Counted from the stretch's first letter, positions 6,933 to 15,297 are shown. The stretch: DNA of 38,639 bases from Oscillospiraceae bacterium (GCA_017381835.1 JAFOBK010000204.1:1-38639); one strand, 5' to 3'. The notes: generated from the letters alone by a model not told the origin. Numbers and translations are program-made.

Positions 6933-7772
6933 ATGGGTGTGATTGCAACCTTGCTGATGACCACATTCCTGGCCGGTGTTGTGGGTACCGGTTTGGGCGG
7001 CCTCATCGGCGCTATGCTGCAGAAAAACTCCAACCGTGCTGTCAGCCTGCTGCTGAGCTTTGCCGGCGGTGTGATGCTGAGCGTTGTCTGCTGCGATCTG
7101 GTGATCGAAGCCATCGAAACAGAAGTAGGTGTATTGACCGTCATTTTGGCAGTTGCCATCGGTGTAACCGTCACTTATCTTCTGAACTACCTCATCGACC
7201 GGAAAACCAATCCGGAAGTTCCTCACATCGATGAAAAGCATCCTAAAACTGCCGATGACCTGGACGAGCTGATCCACTCCGACCACCTGGAGCAGCATTA
7301 TGCCAAAAATGACGGCAAATTATCTTTGTTTATCGCCGGTGTGGTTATGGCCTGCGCCATTGCGCTGCACAATGTACCCGAGGGTATGACCATCGGTGCT
7401 TCCTACGCCAGCAACGACGGTGTGATGGGCAGCGCTGCCCTGGTTTTGGCAATTCTCATTGGTATGCACAATATCCCCGAAGGCATGGCTGTTTCTGTAC
7501 CTCTGATTGCCGGCGGCATGAAAAAATGGAAAGCGGTACTGATGACAGCCAGTTCCGGCATCCCCACCATTTTAGGTGCGCTGCTGGGTTATCTTCTGGG
7601 TGAGATCGGTGCTTTGGGTTTGGCATTCAGCCTTGGTTTTGCCAGCGGTGCCATGCTGTACGTGGTATTCGGTGAGATTCTGCCCCAGGCGATCCTGATG
7701 TATCACAGCAAGCTCCCCGCCTTCTCCACCATTGTGGGTATGCTGGTAGGTCTGTTCATTATTTTCTTCTAA
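6933..7772 (+). CDS. ZIP-family divalent metal transporter
   Basis: Predicted 279-aa inner-membrane protein with about eight helices. Helices IV and V carry the hallmark metal-site motifs HNVPEGMTIG and HNIPEGMAVS, and the loop between helices III and IV is His/Asp rich (PHIDEKHPK, HSDHLEQHY). ZIP proteins bring zinc, iron or related ions into the cytoplasm. The ATG at 6933 follows AAGGAGGA at ideal spacing; an earlier frame start lies between promoter and SD and is not needed. It is a single-gene unit with its own promoter and terminator. The metal cannot be decided from the sequence; no Zur or Fur box was recognised. Confidence 0.9.
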   Translation: MGVIATLLMTTFLAGVVGTGLGGLIGAMLQKNSNRAVSLLLSFAGGVMLSVVCCDLVIEAIETEVGVLTVILAVAIGVTVTYLLNYLIDRKTNPEVPHIDEKHPKTADDLDELIHSDHLEQHYAKNDGKLSLFIAGVVMACAIALHNVPEGMTIGASYASNDGVMGSAALVLAILIGMHNIPEGMAVSVPLIAGGMKKWKAVLMTASSGIPTILGALLGYLLGEIGALGLAFSLGFASGAMLYVVFGEILPQAILMYHSKLPAFSTIVGMLVGLFIIFF

Positions 7773-7778
7773 AATCCC

Positions 7779-7811
7779 AAGATCCCTCCGGAGTCCGGAG
7801 GGATCTGTTTT
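7779..7811 (+). terminator. Intrinsic terminator
   Basis: AGATCCCTCCGG/CCGGAGGGATCT with a 3-base loop and TTTTATT follows the ZIP gene. Confidence 0.85.
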
Positions 7812-7812
7812 A

Positions 7813-7841
7813 TTGCCTTTTTCTATTTTCTTTGCTAGAAT
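7813..7841 (+). promoter_or_regulatory. Promoter of the esterase gene
   Basis: TTGCCT (7813-7818) and TAGAAT (7836-7841, preceded by TGC) have 17-bp spacing. It begins directly at the tail of the previous terminator. Confidence 0.6.
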
Positions 7842-7866
7842 AAAGAAAACATTTCAGGAGGGTTTT

Positions 7867-8682
7867 ATGGCTCTGATTCAGATAAACTATGTATCCGCTG
7901 CCCTGCAGCGCACCGTCCCTGTGCAGGTTATTCTGCCTGTGGATAAGCTGACCCCCGATGGAAAGCTTCCCAAAGAGAAGAAATTCAAGACGCTGTACCT
8001 CCTCCATGGTTTCCTGGGCAATTATACCGACTGGGTATCCGGCACCCGGATCCAGCGTTGGGCAGAGGAAAAGGATCTTTGCGTGGTGATGCCCTCCGGC
8101 GACAATGCGTTCTATGTGGATCGTCCCGCAACCGGTAACTGCTACGGTAAGTTCATCGGTGAGGAGCTGGTGGAGATCACCCGCCGGATGTTCCCATTGT
8201 CCCGTAAAAGAGAAGATACCTTCATCGGCGGTCTGTCCATGGGCGGCTTCGGCGCTATGCGAAACGGCCTTAAGTACCACAAGACCTTCGGCGCTGTCAT
8301 CAGCTTCTCCGGTGTGCTGGAGTTATTAAATGTAGAACCTGGTTCCATCTCCCAGCGCATTGACCGGGAATTTGGGGAAGGTCTGTTCGGTGATATGGAA
8401 AAAGCCATCACATCTGACAAGAACCCTGTTTGGCTGGTAAACAAGCTTGCAGGTAAAAAACAGCTTCCCAAGATCTATATTGCCTGCGGTACTGAGGATC
8501 ATCTGATCTCCCACAGCCGGAATTTCCGGGATCTTTTGGTGGATAATGGGTATAATGTGACCTATGAAGAAGGCCCCGGCGGCCACGAATGGGATTTCTG
8601 GGATACCTACATCAAAAAGGCCATCGACTGGCTGCCTTTAGCGGATGCATCCCAGGGCATCAACAGTGGAAATGTAACATAA
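7867..8682 (+). CDS. Alpha/beta-hydrolase esterase (FrmB / tributyrin esterase EstA-like)
   Basis: A 271-aa soluble protein. LYLLHGFLGNYTDW provides the oxyanion region, GGLSMGGFGA the nucleophile Ser124, GTEDHL the Asp211 and GPGGHEWDFW the His240 of the catalytic triad. Order and context match the esterase D/FrmB family, which includes S-formylglutathione hydrolase and short-chain acyl (tributyrin) esterases. It lacks a signal peptide, so acts in the cytosol, probably on small acyl esters or acetylated sugars. ATG 7867 is preceded by CAGGAGGG. Monocistronic: it has its own promoter and ends in a terminator shared with the convergent RNase-like gene. Confidence 0.85.
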   Translation: MALIQINYVSAALQRTVPVQVILPVDKLTPDGKLPKEKKFKTLYLLHGFLGNYTDWVSGTRIQRWAEEKDLCVVMPSGDNAFYVDRPATGNCYGKFIGEELVEITRRMFPLSRKREDTFIGGLSMGGFGAMRNGLKYHKTFGAVISFSGVLELLNVEPGSISQRIDREFGEGLFGDMEKAITSDKNPVWLVNKLAGKKQLPKIYIACGTEDHLISHSRNFRDLLVDNGYNVTYEEGPGGHEWDFWDTYIKKAIDWLPLADASQGINSGNVT

Positions 8683-8684
8683 GC

Positions 8685-8720
8685 AAAGAGGACACCGCGT
8701 TTGCGGTGTCCCTCTTTTTT
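8685..8720. terminator. Bidirectional terminator between convergent genes
   Basis: AAGAGGACACCGC/GCGGTGTCCCTCTT with loop GTTT and T runs on both strands. It serves the esterase on plus and the metallo-beta-lactamase gene on minus, whose stop codon lies in the tract. Confidence 0.85.
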
Positions 8721-10314
8721 ATTTCCACTTTTCCAGAAGCGCCCGGATCTGGGAGGCAAACTTTGCGTTTTCCTTGTTGGCCCGACCCTTGCAGGTTTTG
8801 ACGAAAGCAAGGAGAGCTTCCGCCGCTGCCAGCAAATCGCCAAATACCGCATTTGCCTGGGCATTGCTCTTCTTCTCCCGCTTGATGGGCACGCTGTCGG
8901 TATAGACCGTCATCTTACCCGTCATCAGGTCATACTCCGTACCGCTGTAAGGGGCGTCGGCCTTGTAGCCCTTCTGCTCCAGCAGATCCCGGAAAGCGGT
9001 GCAGGCATCATCATCGCCGTGATTGACAAACACCTGACCGGGTTTCTCACGGAACATTTCCAGCCAGCGCAGCAGGCCTGCCTGATCCGCATGGCCGCTG
9101 GTACCCTGGAGGGTTTCGATATGGGCTCTGACAATGATCTCTTCGCCGAAAAGCTTCACGGACTTGGCGCCGTTCTGCAGCTTTCTTCCCAAAGAGCCTT
9201 CCGCCTGGTAGCCTACAAAGAGGACGGTATTGTTCTCGCCCCAAAGATTATGCTTCAGATGGTGGCGGATACGGCCGGCATCGCACATGCCGCTGGCGGA
9301 CAGAATCACCTTAGGCCGCTTATCCACATTGATCTGCTTGGATTCTTCGGCTGTTGCAGACAAACAGACACCATCAAACCAAATGGGGTTAATACCTGCT
9401 CTTACCATTGCCGCAGTTTCTTCATCCAGACAGCTGATATCGCACTGGAGGAATACACCGGTGGCTTCCACCGCCATGGGGCTGTCCACATACACCGGGA
9501 AATAATCGTGGCCCTTCACCAAACCCTCCTGCTTGATCTGACGGATGGCATAGAGCATCTCCTGGGTTCTGCCCACCGCAAAGGAGGGGATCACCAGGTT
9601 GCCGCCCCGATCCAGGGTTTCCTGCAGCACCTTGGCAAGATTGGCAACGGGATCAGCACGGCCTTCATGGAGCCGATTGCCATAGGTGGATTCGATCACC
9701 AGGTAGTCTGCCACATCCACCGGCTTAGGATCGCTGAGGATCGGCTGATTCAGATTGCCCACATCGCCGCTGAAGACGATCTTTCTGGTCTGACCTTCTT
9801 CCGTGAGCCACAGTTCAATGCAGCCGGAACCCAGCAGATGACCGATATCCGTGAAGCGGATTTCCACACCCTCGCCCACCTGGATCCGCTCACCGTAGCC
9901 GCAGGGACGGATGCGGGAAATGGTAGCCATAGCATCCTGGGTGGTATACAGCGGTTCGATCAGAGGTGCGCCGGAACGCTCTGCCTTTCTGTTCTTCCAC
10001 TGTGCTTCCGACTCCTGGATATGGGCAGAGTCCTTCAGCATGATGTCACACAAGTTTGCGGTGGTCTGGGTGGTATAAATCAGGCCCCGGAAACCGTCTT
10101 TGTAGAGCTTCGGCAGCATACCGGAGTGGTCGATATGGGCATGGGTCAGAAAGACCGCCTCGATCTCCCCTGCCGCCACCGGGATAGGCACATTTTCAAA
10201 TACATCCTTGCCCTGCTCCATACCGCAGTCTATCAGATACTTCTTTCCGCAGACTGTCAGCATGGTACAGCTTCCCGTAACCTCATGGGTCGCACCGATA
10301 AATGTGATTTTCAT
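8719..10314 (-). CDS. Beta-CASP metallo-beta-lactamase-fold RNase-like protein with RMMBL domain
   Basis: Predicted 531 aa. The N-terminal MBL domain has HAHIDHSG (His58, His60, Asp62, His63), the two-metal catalytic motif, after FIGATHEVTGSC typical of the YSH1/CPSF-like branch. A beta-CASP insertion follows (VIPSFAVGRTQEMLY; PVYVDSPMA; VILSASGMCDAGRI), and the RMMBL motif occurs late (GTSGHADQAGLLRWL). Such proteins are RNA nucleases processing or degrading RNA; in Firmicutes this branch (related to archaeal CPSF and bacterial KH-less enzymes) is distinct from RNase J. A C-terminal 60-residue Lys/Ala-rich extension (KREKKSNAQANAVF onward) is helical. ATG 10314 has AGGAGGT 8 bases ahead; an upstream in-frame ATG lacks an SD. 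Confidence 0.88.
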   Translation of the reverse strand: MKITFIGATHEVTGSCTMLTVCGKKYLIDCGMEQGKDVFENVPIPVAAGEIEAVFLTHAHIDHSGMLPKLYKDGFRGLIYTTQTTANLCDIMLKDSAHIQESEAQWKNRKAERSGAPLIEPLYTTQDAMATISRIRPCGYGERIQVGEGVEIRFTDIGHLLGSGCIELWLTEEGQTRKIVFSGDVGNLNQPILSDPKPVDVADYLVIESTYGNRLHEGRADPVANLAKVLQETLDRGGNLVIPSFAVGRTQEMLYAIRQIKQEGLVKGHDYFPVYVDSPMAVEATGVFLQCDISCLDEETAAMVRAGINPIWFDGVCLSATAEESKQINVDKRPKVILSASGMCDAGRIRHHLKHNLWGENNTVLFVGYQAEGSLGRKLQNGAKSVKLFGEEIIVRAHIETLQGTSGHADQAGLLRWLEMFREKPGQVFVNHGDDDACTAFRDLLEQKGYKADAPYSGTEYDLMTGKMTVYTDSVPIKREKKSNAQANAVFGDLLAAAEALLAFVKTCKGRANKENAKFASQIRALLEKWK

Positions 10315-10429
10315 ATTTGGCACCTCCTGAAAATTGGAGCTAATCATCTTCATTTACAGTATATCATATTTTGAGTTTTGAATATAGCGTATCTGTAAAT
10401 TTTCCAAAAAAAGGAATTGGATCTGCGAC

Positions 10430-10458
10430 TTGTGTTTCTCCATATTTTCTTTTATACT
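10430..10458 (+). promoter_or_regulatory. Promoter of the DEDDh exonuclease gene
   Basis: TTGTGT (10430-10435) and TATACT (10453-10458) with a 17-bp spacer. Confidence 0.55.
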
Positions 10459-10481
10459 GGTGAAAAAAGGAGGGGCTGGAT

Positions 10482-11030
10482 ATGGCATATTTTGCTGTGA
10501 TCGACACAGAAACCAACTGGGCAGACCAGGTGATGTCCATCGGCACTGTAATTGCCGACGAAGATTACAAAATCATCGGTGTGAAGTACCATGTTCTGCC
10601 CCTGGAGTGTGAAGTAGGCGGTATGTATGAAGCCGCGCTCTTCTTGGATATCCCCTTCCCTCCGGTCCTCTGCACAAGGCAAGAGGCTATGGATGATTTG
10701 AAAGCTTGGTTTTCTCAATACGGTATTCATGATATTTTTGCCTATAACGCCTGCTTCGACCGAAATCACCTGCCGGAACTGGGTGCATTCCAATGGTTCG
10801 ACATTATGCGCCTGGCGGCCTACCGGCAGTTTAATCCCTGCATCCCCGATTGCGCCGACTGCTTCTCCACCGGACGTCTGAAGCGGGGCTACGGTGTGGA
10901 GCCCATGCTGCGGCTGCTCTCCGGCAAGCACCGCTACCGGGAAACCCACAATGCCGTACTGGATGCTTTGGACGAGCTTTCCATCATGCGGCTGTTGAAG
11001 ATCCCCATTGATCAGTATATTCCCTTATAA
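10482..11030 (+). CDS. DnaQ-like (DEDDh) 3'-5' exonuclease domain protein
   Basis: A 182-aa protein consisting of just an RNase H-fold exonuclease domain. VIDTETNW contains Asp8 and Glu10 of motif I, FAYNACFDRNHL supplies Asp93 of motif II, and ETHNAVLDALDE supplies His156 and Asp161 (H-x4-D) of motif III, so all catalytic residues are kept. Enzymes of this type trim DNA or RNA 3' ends; no polymerase or helicase is fused or adjacent. Extra cysteines (IPDCADCF) form a small possible metal-binding loop not typical of DnaQ. The ATG is preceded by AAGGAGGGG. Single gene, ending at a bidirectional terminator. Role (DNA proofreading versus RNA turnover) cannot be chosen. Confidence 0.82.
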   Translation: MAYFAVIDTETNWADQVMSIGTVIADEDYKIIGVKYHVLPLECEVGGMYEAALFLDIPFPPVLCTRQEAMDDLKAWFSQYGIHDIFAYNACFDRNHLPELGAFQWFDIMRLAAYRQFNPCIPDCADCFSTGRLKRGYGVEPMLRLLSGKHRYRETHNAVLDALDELSIMRLLKIPIDQYIPL

Positions 11031-11034
11031 CATA

Positions 11035-11066
11035 GAATCCCCGACCATAAGGTCGGGGATTTTCTC
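11035..11066. terminator. Bidirectional terminator
   Basis: AATCCCCGACC/GGTCGGGGATT with loop ATAA and T/A tracts on both sides. It separates the exonuclease gene and the convergent aldo/keto reductase gene. Confidence 0.85.
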
Positions 11067-12243
11067 ACAACTTCACAAACCAATGGGCAGCCTTTTTCAC
11101 AAGGCCGTAGCCGGGGATCTCCAATTCTTTTTTCGCATCCTGCAGATGCTTACGGATGGGCAACCCCTGGGGACAATGCTTCTCGCATTTGCCGCAGCCG
11201 ATACAGTTGGAAGCGCCGGTGGCGTTCTTCCGAAAGGCTGTACACATAAAGTACTCCTTCAGGCCATGGAATTTGCCTTCAGAGTAGACCCGGTTGTAGG
11301 CAGCAAAAGTGCCGGGGATATCTACGCCCATGGGACAGGGTGTACAATAGCCGCAGCCGGTGCAGCCTACCTTCATTTTGGAATTGATGGCCTTGACAAC
11401 CTCCTGAAGCATGGCTTCCTCCGCTTCTCCCATCTCGCCGATTCTCACATCGGAGGCAGTCTGCAGATTGTCCGCCACCATTTCCTCAGTATTCATACCG
11501 GAAAGCACCACCGTCACCTCCGGCTGATTCCACAGCCAGCGGAAAGCCCATTGGGCAGGTGTACGGAAAGGAATCTGGTCAGCGAAGATCTTATGGGCTT
11601 CCGGGGGCAGCATATTCACCAGCTTGCCGCCCCGAAGAGGCTCCATAATGATCACCGGAAGTCCCTTTGCATGGGCATGGTTAAGACCCTTCCGGCCAGC
11701 CTGGGTATGCTCATCCATATAGTTATACTGGATCTGGCAGAAATCCCAATCGTAAGCGTCTACCAGCTTACAGAACATATCGGAATTACCGTGGTAAGAG
11801 AAGCCAACCTGACGGATGGCACCGGAAGCCTTCTTTTCCTGAATCCATTCATCAATACCCAACGCCTTCATCCGCTCCCAGGTGGGTGCATCTGTCAGCA
11901 TGTGCATTAAGTAATAGTCCACATGGTCGGTACGCAGGCGGCGCAGCTCCTCCGTAAAGAGCTTATCCATTTCCTTGCGGTTCTTAATGAGATAGTGAGG
12001 CAGTTTGGTGGCGATGTATACTTTATCCCGCACATGATTCTTTTCCAGCACTTCACCCAAAAGAGCTTCGCTACCGGGGTAGATGTAGGCCGTATCAAAA
12101 TAATTGACGCCCCCCTCAATGGCCTGCATGATCTGGCGCTCTGCCTTTTCGTAGTCAATAGCACCCATCTTCCGCTGAAAGCGCATGCAGCCAAAGCCGA
12201 GAATGGAAAGCTCGTTGCCGTATTTATCCTGACGGTATTGCAT
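11065..12243 (-). CDS. Aldo/keto reductase fused to a ferredoxin-like 2x[4Fe-4S] domain
   Basis: A 392-aa cytosolic protein. The AKR barrel has the tetrad Asp50 and Tyr55 (NYFDTAYIYPGSE), Lys80 (YIATK) and His114 (YYLMHML). After about residue 295 there are two cluster motifs: CTGCGYCTPCP and CIGCGKCEKHCP, suited to bind iron-sulfur clusters. This architecture is common in anaerobic Firmicutes and suggests electrons come from or go to clusters rather than only NADPH; the substrate is unknown. The ATG is preceded by CAGGAGGCA. Its promoter lies back to back with that of the MerR-type regulator (12361), making regulation by that protein plausible but not shown. Confidence 0.88.
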   Translation of the reverse strand: MQYRQDKYGNELSILGFGCMRFQRKMGAIDYEKAERQIMQAIEGGVNYFDTAYIYPGSEALLGEVLEKNHVRDKVYIATKLPHYLIKNRKEMDKLFTEELRRLRTDHVDYYLMHMLTDAPTWERMKALGIDEWIQEKKASGAIRQVGFSYHGNSDMFCKLVDAYDWDFCQIQYNYMDEHTQAGRKGLNHAHAKGLPVIIMEPLRGGKLVNMLPPEAHKIFADQIPFRTPAQWAFRWLWNQPEVTVVLSGMNTEEMVADNLQTASDVRIGEMGEAEEAMLQEVVKAINSKMKVGCTGCGYCTPCPMGVDIPGTFAAYNRVYSEGKFHGLKEYFMCTAFRKNATGASNCIGCGKCEKHCPQGLPIRKHLQDAKKELEIPGYGLVKKAAHWFVKL

Positions 12244-12272
12244 AAAACTGCCTCCTGAATGTGGTTTTCTTC

Positions 12273-12300
12273 ATTATAGCACAAAAAAGAAAATTTGCAA
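12273..12300 (-). promoter_or_regulatory. Promoter of the aldo/keto reductase gene
   Basis: On the minus strand TTGCAA (12295-12300) and TATAAT (12273-12278, with extended TGC) are 16 bp apart. It is divergent from the regulator promoter at 12308. Confidence 0.65.
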
Positions 12301-12307
12301 AAACCTA

Positions 12308-12338
12308 TTGACTCTCACATAACGTCATAGTTTATAAT
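12308..12338 (+). promoter_or_regulatory. MerR-type promoter with 19-bp spacer and central dyad
   Basis: TTGACT (12308-12313) and TATAAT (12333-12338) are 19 bp apart, the overlong spacing remodelled by MerR-family activators. The near-palindrome ATAACGTCAT (12319-12328) is centred in the spacer. This is strong evidence that the adjacent regulator controls its own gene. Confidence 0.8.
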
Positions 12339-12360
12339 ACACCTAACGGGAGGGATGGAT

Positions 12361-13086
12361 TTGAAAACCGTAGCGCAAGTCAGTAAACTCACCGGTGTCA
12401 GCGTCCGGACGCTGCACCACTATGATGAAATCGGCCTTTTAAAGCCTGCCCAGGTCACAGAAGCCGGTTATCGGCTTTATGATGATATCTCTTTACAAAG
12501 GCTCCATGCTATTATGCTTCTGAAGGAACTGCAGTTTCCTCTGAAAGAAATCCGCAATATTCTGGACAGTCCCGGATTTGATCCCATGCAGGCGCTGCAG
12601 CAGCAGATTGAGCTGCTGGAACTGCAAAAGAAGCATCTGGAAGATCTGATATCCCATGCCCGCACCATTCAAGAAACAGGAGTGATACCTATGGATTTTT
12701 CTTCTTTTGATACCGCAAAAATCGACCGTTACGCTGCCCAGGCCAAGGAAAAATGGGGCAAAACCGATGCTTATCAGGAATATGAAGTCAAAACTGCCGG
12801 TCAAAGCAAGGCGCAGCTGCAATCCACCGGCGATAAGCTGATGGACATTTTCCGGGAGTTTGGTGAAGTAAAACACCTCTCCCCCGCATCTTCCGAAGCG
12901 CAGGCGCTGGTTGCCAAGCTGCAGAATTTCATCACTGAAAACTATTACACCTGCACCAAGCAGATTCTATTTGGCCTGGGTCAGATGTATGCCGCCGGCG
13001 ATGAAATGAATGAGAACATCGACAAGGCAGGCGGTGAAGGCACCGGTGCTTTTGCAAACGCTGCCATTGAAATTTACTGCAAATAA
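12361..13086 (+). CDS. MerR-family regulator with TipAS-type ligand-binding domain
   Basis: Predicted 241 aa. The N-terminus (VAQVSKLTGVSVRTLHHYDEIGLLKP) is a MerR winged helix, followed by a coiled-coil dimerisation helix (about 75-110) and a C-terminal globin-like TipAS domain (EKWGKTDAYQEYEVK ... FGLGQMYAAGDEMNENIDKAGGEGTGAF). TipAL/Mta relatives bind hydrophobic drugs or peptides and activate efflux or stress genes. An ATG at 12355 abuts GGGAGGG and is too close; the TTG at 12361, 6 bases after that SD, is the better start and gives the usual MKTVxQVS start. The MerR-type promoter upstream indicates autoregulation. No drug pump lies next to it, so the regulon is likely elsewhere or includes the divergent reductase. 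Confidence 0.85.
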   Translation: MKTVAQVSKLTGVSVRTLHHYDEIGLLKPAQVTEAGYRLYDDISLQRLHAIMLLKELQFPLKEIRNILDSPGFDPMQALQQQIELLELQKKHLEDLISHARTIQETGVIPMDFSSFDTAKIDRYAAQAKEKWGKTDAYQEYEVKTAGQSKAQLQSTGDKLMDIFREFGEVKHLSPASSEAQALVAKLQNFITENYYTCTKQILFGLGQMYAAGDEMNENIDKAGGEGTGAFANAAIEIYCK

Positions 13087-13119
13087 AAAAAGCGGGTGCT
13101 ACACAGCACCCGCTTTTTC
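13086..13119. terminator. Bidirectional terminator overlapping a coding end
   Basis: AAGCGGGTGCT/AGCACCCGCTT with loop ACAC. The minus-strand kinase gene stops inside the loop (13099-13101), so its last codons form one arm. Confidence 0.8.
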
Positions 13120-13638
13120 ATAGCTTTCCAAAATATCATCCAAATCGTAACGATCATCGATCAGCACATAGGGACAGCCATGTTGCTGACACATAGCAAG
13201 ATTCGCTTCATTATTCCGAATGAGTTCTTCCGGATCTAAACCTGAATCATCCAGCCGTTTTTCAATGATACTGCCAAACTTTTGGATCGCAGAAAAGTTC
13301 TTTTCTATATAGTCCTTAGACAGAATTAAACACAGATAGCGGATATGCCGCAAGTAATCTTCTGAAAAATCCTTTGCCCAGTCAAATGGAATGTAACAGC
13401 CTTCCACGATCAAATTCTGATCATTCTCAACGGCAGTCTTGATCATCTCCCGGACAATGGGCCACAGATAACCAGTCAGCTTGTCATCGTCCATAGGAGT
13501 AAGCGCCGTATTGCCGCTGCGGATCAGGCCCATTTTTAAGTGGTCAATACTAAGATAAGGATAGTGATATTTTTCCAGCAGCTTCTGTGCCAAAGCGGTC
13601 TTTCCCGTGTGGGATGCGCCGGTGATCAGAATAACCAT
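13099..13638 (-). CDS. P-loop NTPase / small-molecule kinase-like protein
   Basis: A 179-aa protein starting MVILITGASHTGKTALAQKL, a Walker A motif (GASHTGKT, residues 7-14). SIDHLKMGLIRSG and LIVEGCYIPFDW resemble the substrate-binding and Walker B-like segments of adenylate-kinase/2-phosphoglycerate-kinase-like enzymes, and LDDSGLDPEELIRNNEANL could be a lid. It likely phosphorylates a small molecule, but I cannot say which. It follows the methyltransferase gene (13649-14353) by 10 bases on the same strand, with CTCCTTAT-type SD (AAGGAG) before the ATG, so the two form an operon. Its last codons coincide with the terminator stem. Confidence 0.7.
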   Translation of the reverse strand: MVILITGASHTGKTALAQKLLEKYHYPYLSIDHLKMGLIRSGNTALTPMDDDKLTGYLWPIVREMIKTAVENDQNLIVEGCYIPFDWAKDFSEDYLRHIRYLCLILSKDYIEKNFSAIQKFGSIIEKRLDDSGLDPEELIRNNEANLAMCQQHGCPYVLIDDRYDLDDILESYEKAGAV

Positions 13639-13648
13639 AGTATTCTCC

Positions 13649-14353
13649 TTATGCTTTCCGAGCGGTCACAAACCAGGTGGTGCCGGGGTTATTCTCCGGC
13701 AGAAGTCGATCCCGGCAGGTAATGTCCGTAAAGCCGGCGTTTTTCAGAAGCTTACAGATCACATCCGGATCATGAATGGTCTCCCGAATGTTCTCTTCAA
13801 AGGCCTCTTTTCCATCCTCATAGACCTTGATTTTCAGATTTACCTTGTCCGCACCGGGGCGGGTCATCTGAAACCACACCCGGATAGTGTCAGAAAAATC
13901 CATCTGGAAGGGTTCGCTGTCAGATACTTCATTTTCATTGAGAAGGTCAAAGACAAAGTATCCCCCGGAAGTAAGATAGGCATAGACATTCTGAAAAATC
14001 TTCTCCACATTCTCCAGGTCGCTGATATGGTTCACCGCATCACCGGTGCAGGTGACCAGGTCGAATTGCTTGTCCGGCCGGTAGGTGATCATATCCGCCA
14101 CATCATAATGAAGATGGGGTGTGTTCTGCCTTGCGATTTCGATCATACCGGAGGAAAAGTCCATACCGGAAGCTTCGATTCCCGCATGATCCAGGATGCC
14201 GCATAAAATACCGGTACCGCAGGCAAGATCCATAGCGGTTTTGGGCTGCAGGTTGTTTCTCTCCAGCCATTTCAGCAGCTGCTCTCCAAAAATTTCCGGA
14301 TAATAATTCCAGCCGAATTCATTATAGACTTTGCAAAATACATCGCTGTACAT
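13649..14353 (-). CDS. Class I SAM-dependent methyltransferase
   Basis: A 234-aa soluble protein. MDLACGTGILCGIL (from about residue 41) is the SAM-binding motif I, followed by GMDFSSGMIEIARQN (motif II acidic end) and FDLVTCTGDAVNHI (motif IV region). The C-terminal half forms beta strands (DKVNLKIKVYEDGKEAF) typical of UbiE/Methyltransf_25 relatives with a capping domain. The substrate is unknown. It has an extended -10 (TGCTATAAT; TATAAT at 14374-14379 minus) and heads an operon with the P-loop kinase-like gene. Confidence 0.82.
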   Translation of the reverse strand: MYSDVFCKVYNEFGWNYYPEIFGEQLLKWLERNNLQPKTAMDLACGTGILCGILDHAGIEASGMDFSSGMIEIARQNTPHLHYDVADMITYRPDKQFDLVTCTGDAVNHISDLENVEKIFQNVYAYLTSGGYFVFDLLNENEVSDSEPFQMDFSDTIRVWFQMTRPGADKVNLKIKVYEDGKEAFEENIRETIHDPDVICKLLKNAGFTDITCRDRLLPENNPGTTWFVTARKA

Positions 14354-14442
14354 ACGCTCACTTCCTTTGCCCTATTATAGCACAGTTGTACCCTTGAGGA
14401 AAGTACCAATTATGTATGGGGCCGCGTCAGCAGCCCCGTGGT

Positions 14443-15297
14443 TTAAATTGTGCCGGTGACGGTCAGGGTGGCAATGCCGGGAGTTAAGGTATACACACCG
14501 GTAACCGGATCCTGGGTGTAGGTGGCGGCAGGCACAGGAAGTGCGCCTGGCAGGGTGGTGAACAGACCGGTGGTCTCGTCGTAGGTGTACTGAACACCCT
14601 CTGTCCAGGTTTCCCCATTGTAGGTCACAACCAAATTGGTAAGAATCGGGTCAAAGGTGTCGGTGATGGCTGCGTTATCGGTAGCCAAAACGGCTTCATT
14701 GCCGGTATTCTGAATCACAAAGCTATAGGTGACACGGTCATTATCCACCACCTGGCTTGGACTGATGGACTTGCTGATGGTGAGGTTCGGAGCCGTTGCG
14801 ACGGTAACGGTCTCGGTGGCAGTAATGGGGGTGCTGATGCCGTCGCCGGTGACGGTGACAGTGTTGACGATAGTGCCGCCTGCGGCAGGATCGGCAAATT
14901 CATTGGCCGTAGCCTGATAGACCAGTACCAAATCACCGCCTGCGGGGATGGTAAGGCCGGATACTACCAAAGGAGGACCGGCAGTCACAGCAGGCGCCGC
15001 CTGGGGGACTCCGTTTACGAACAAGGTTGCAGACCCGGCTTCATAGGTCAGCGGATACACGGTGGCAGTCTCAAAGGTATAGCCGCCCAGATCATCGGTG
15101 ACGGTGATGTTGGTCAGCGCGGTACCCCCGGTGTTGCGCAAGGTCACCACATAGGTTACCACTTCGCCGGGGGTGTAGGTGCCTTCCACCGCGGTTTTGG
15201 TAGCAACCAGCACATCCAGAATTTCGCCGTAGGCGATATTGGAGTTGGTGGTGTTGCCGTTATAGGTCAGAGTTGCCTGATTGGAAAAGATAGCCAT
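14443..15297 (-). CDS. DUF11 / isopeptide-repeat-like protein without signal peptide
   Basis: A 284-aa protein starting MAIFSNQATLTYNGNTTNSN. It contains two tandem immunoglobulin-like DUF11 repeats (about residues 30-150 and 165-280); typical sequences are YVVTLRNTGGTALTNITVTDDL and YSFVIQNTGNEAVLATDNAAITDTF. Such repeats usually build cell-wall surface stalks, but here there is no secretion signal, no membrane anchor and no LPXTG at the C-terminus, which ends TLTVTGTI. The ATG at 15297 has GGAGGT 6 bases ahead; the ATG two codons earlier is too close to it. Composition is Thr/Val rich and Lys poor. Orientation is convergent with nothing and divergent from the VOC gene. Function unknown. Confidence 0.75.
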   Translation of the reverse strand: MAIFSNQATLTYNGNTTNSNIAYGEILDVLVATKTAVEGTYTPGEVVTYVVTLRNTGGTALTNITVTDDLGGYTFETATVYPLTYEAGSATLFVNGVPQAAPAVTAGPPLVVSGLTIPAGGDLVLVYQATANEFADPAAGGTIVNTVTVTGDGISTPITATETVTVATAPNLTISKSISPSQVVDNDRVTYSFVIQNTGNEAVLATDNAAITDTFDPILTNLVVTYNGETWTEGVQYTYDETTGLFTTLPGALPVPAATYTQDPVTGVYTLTPGIATLTVTGTI

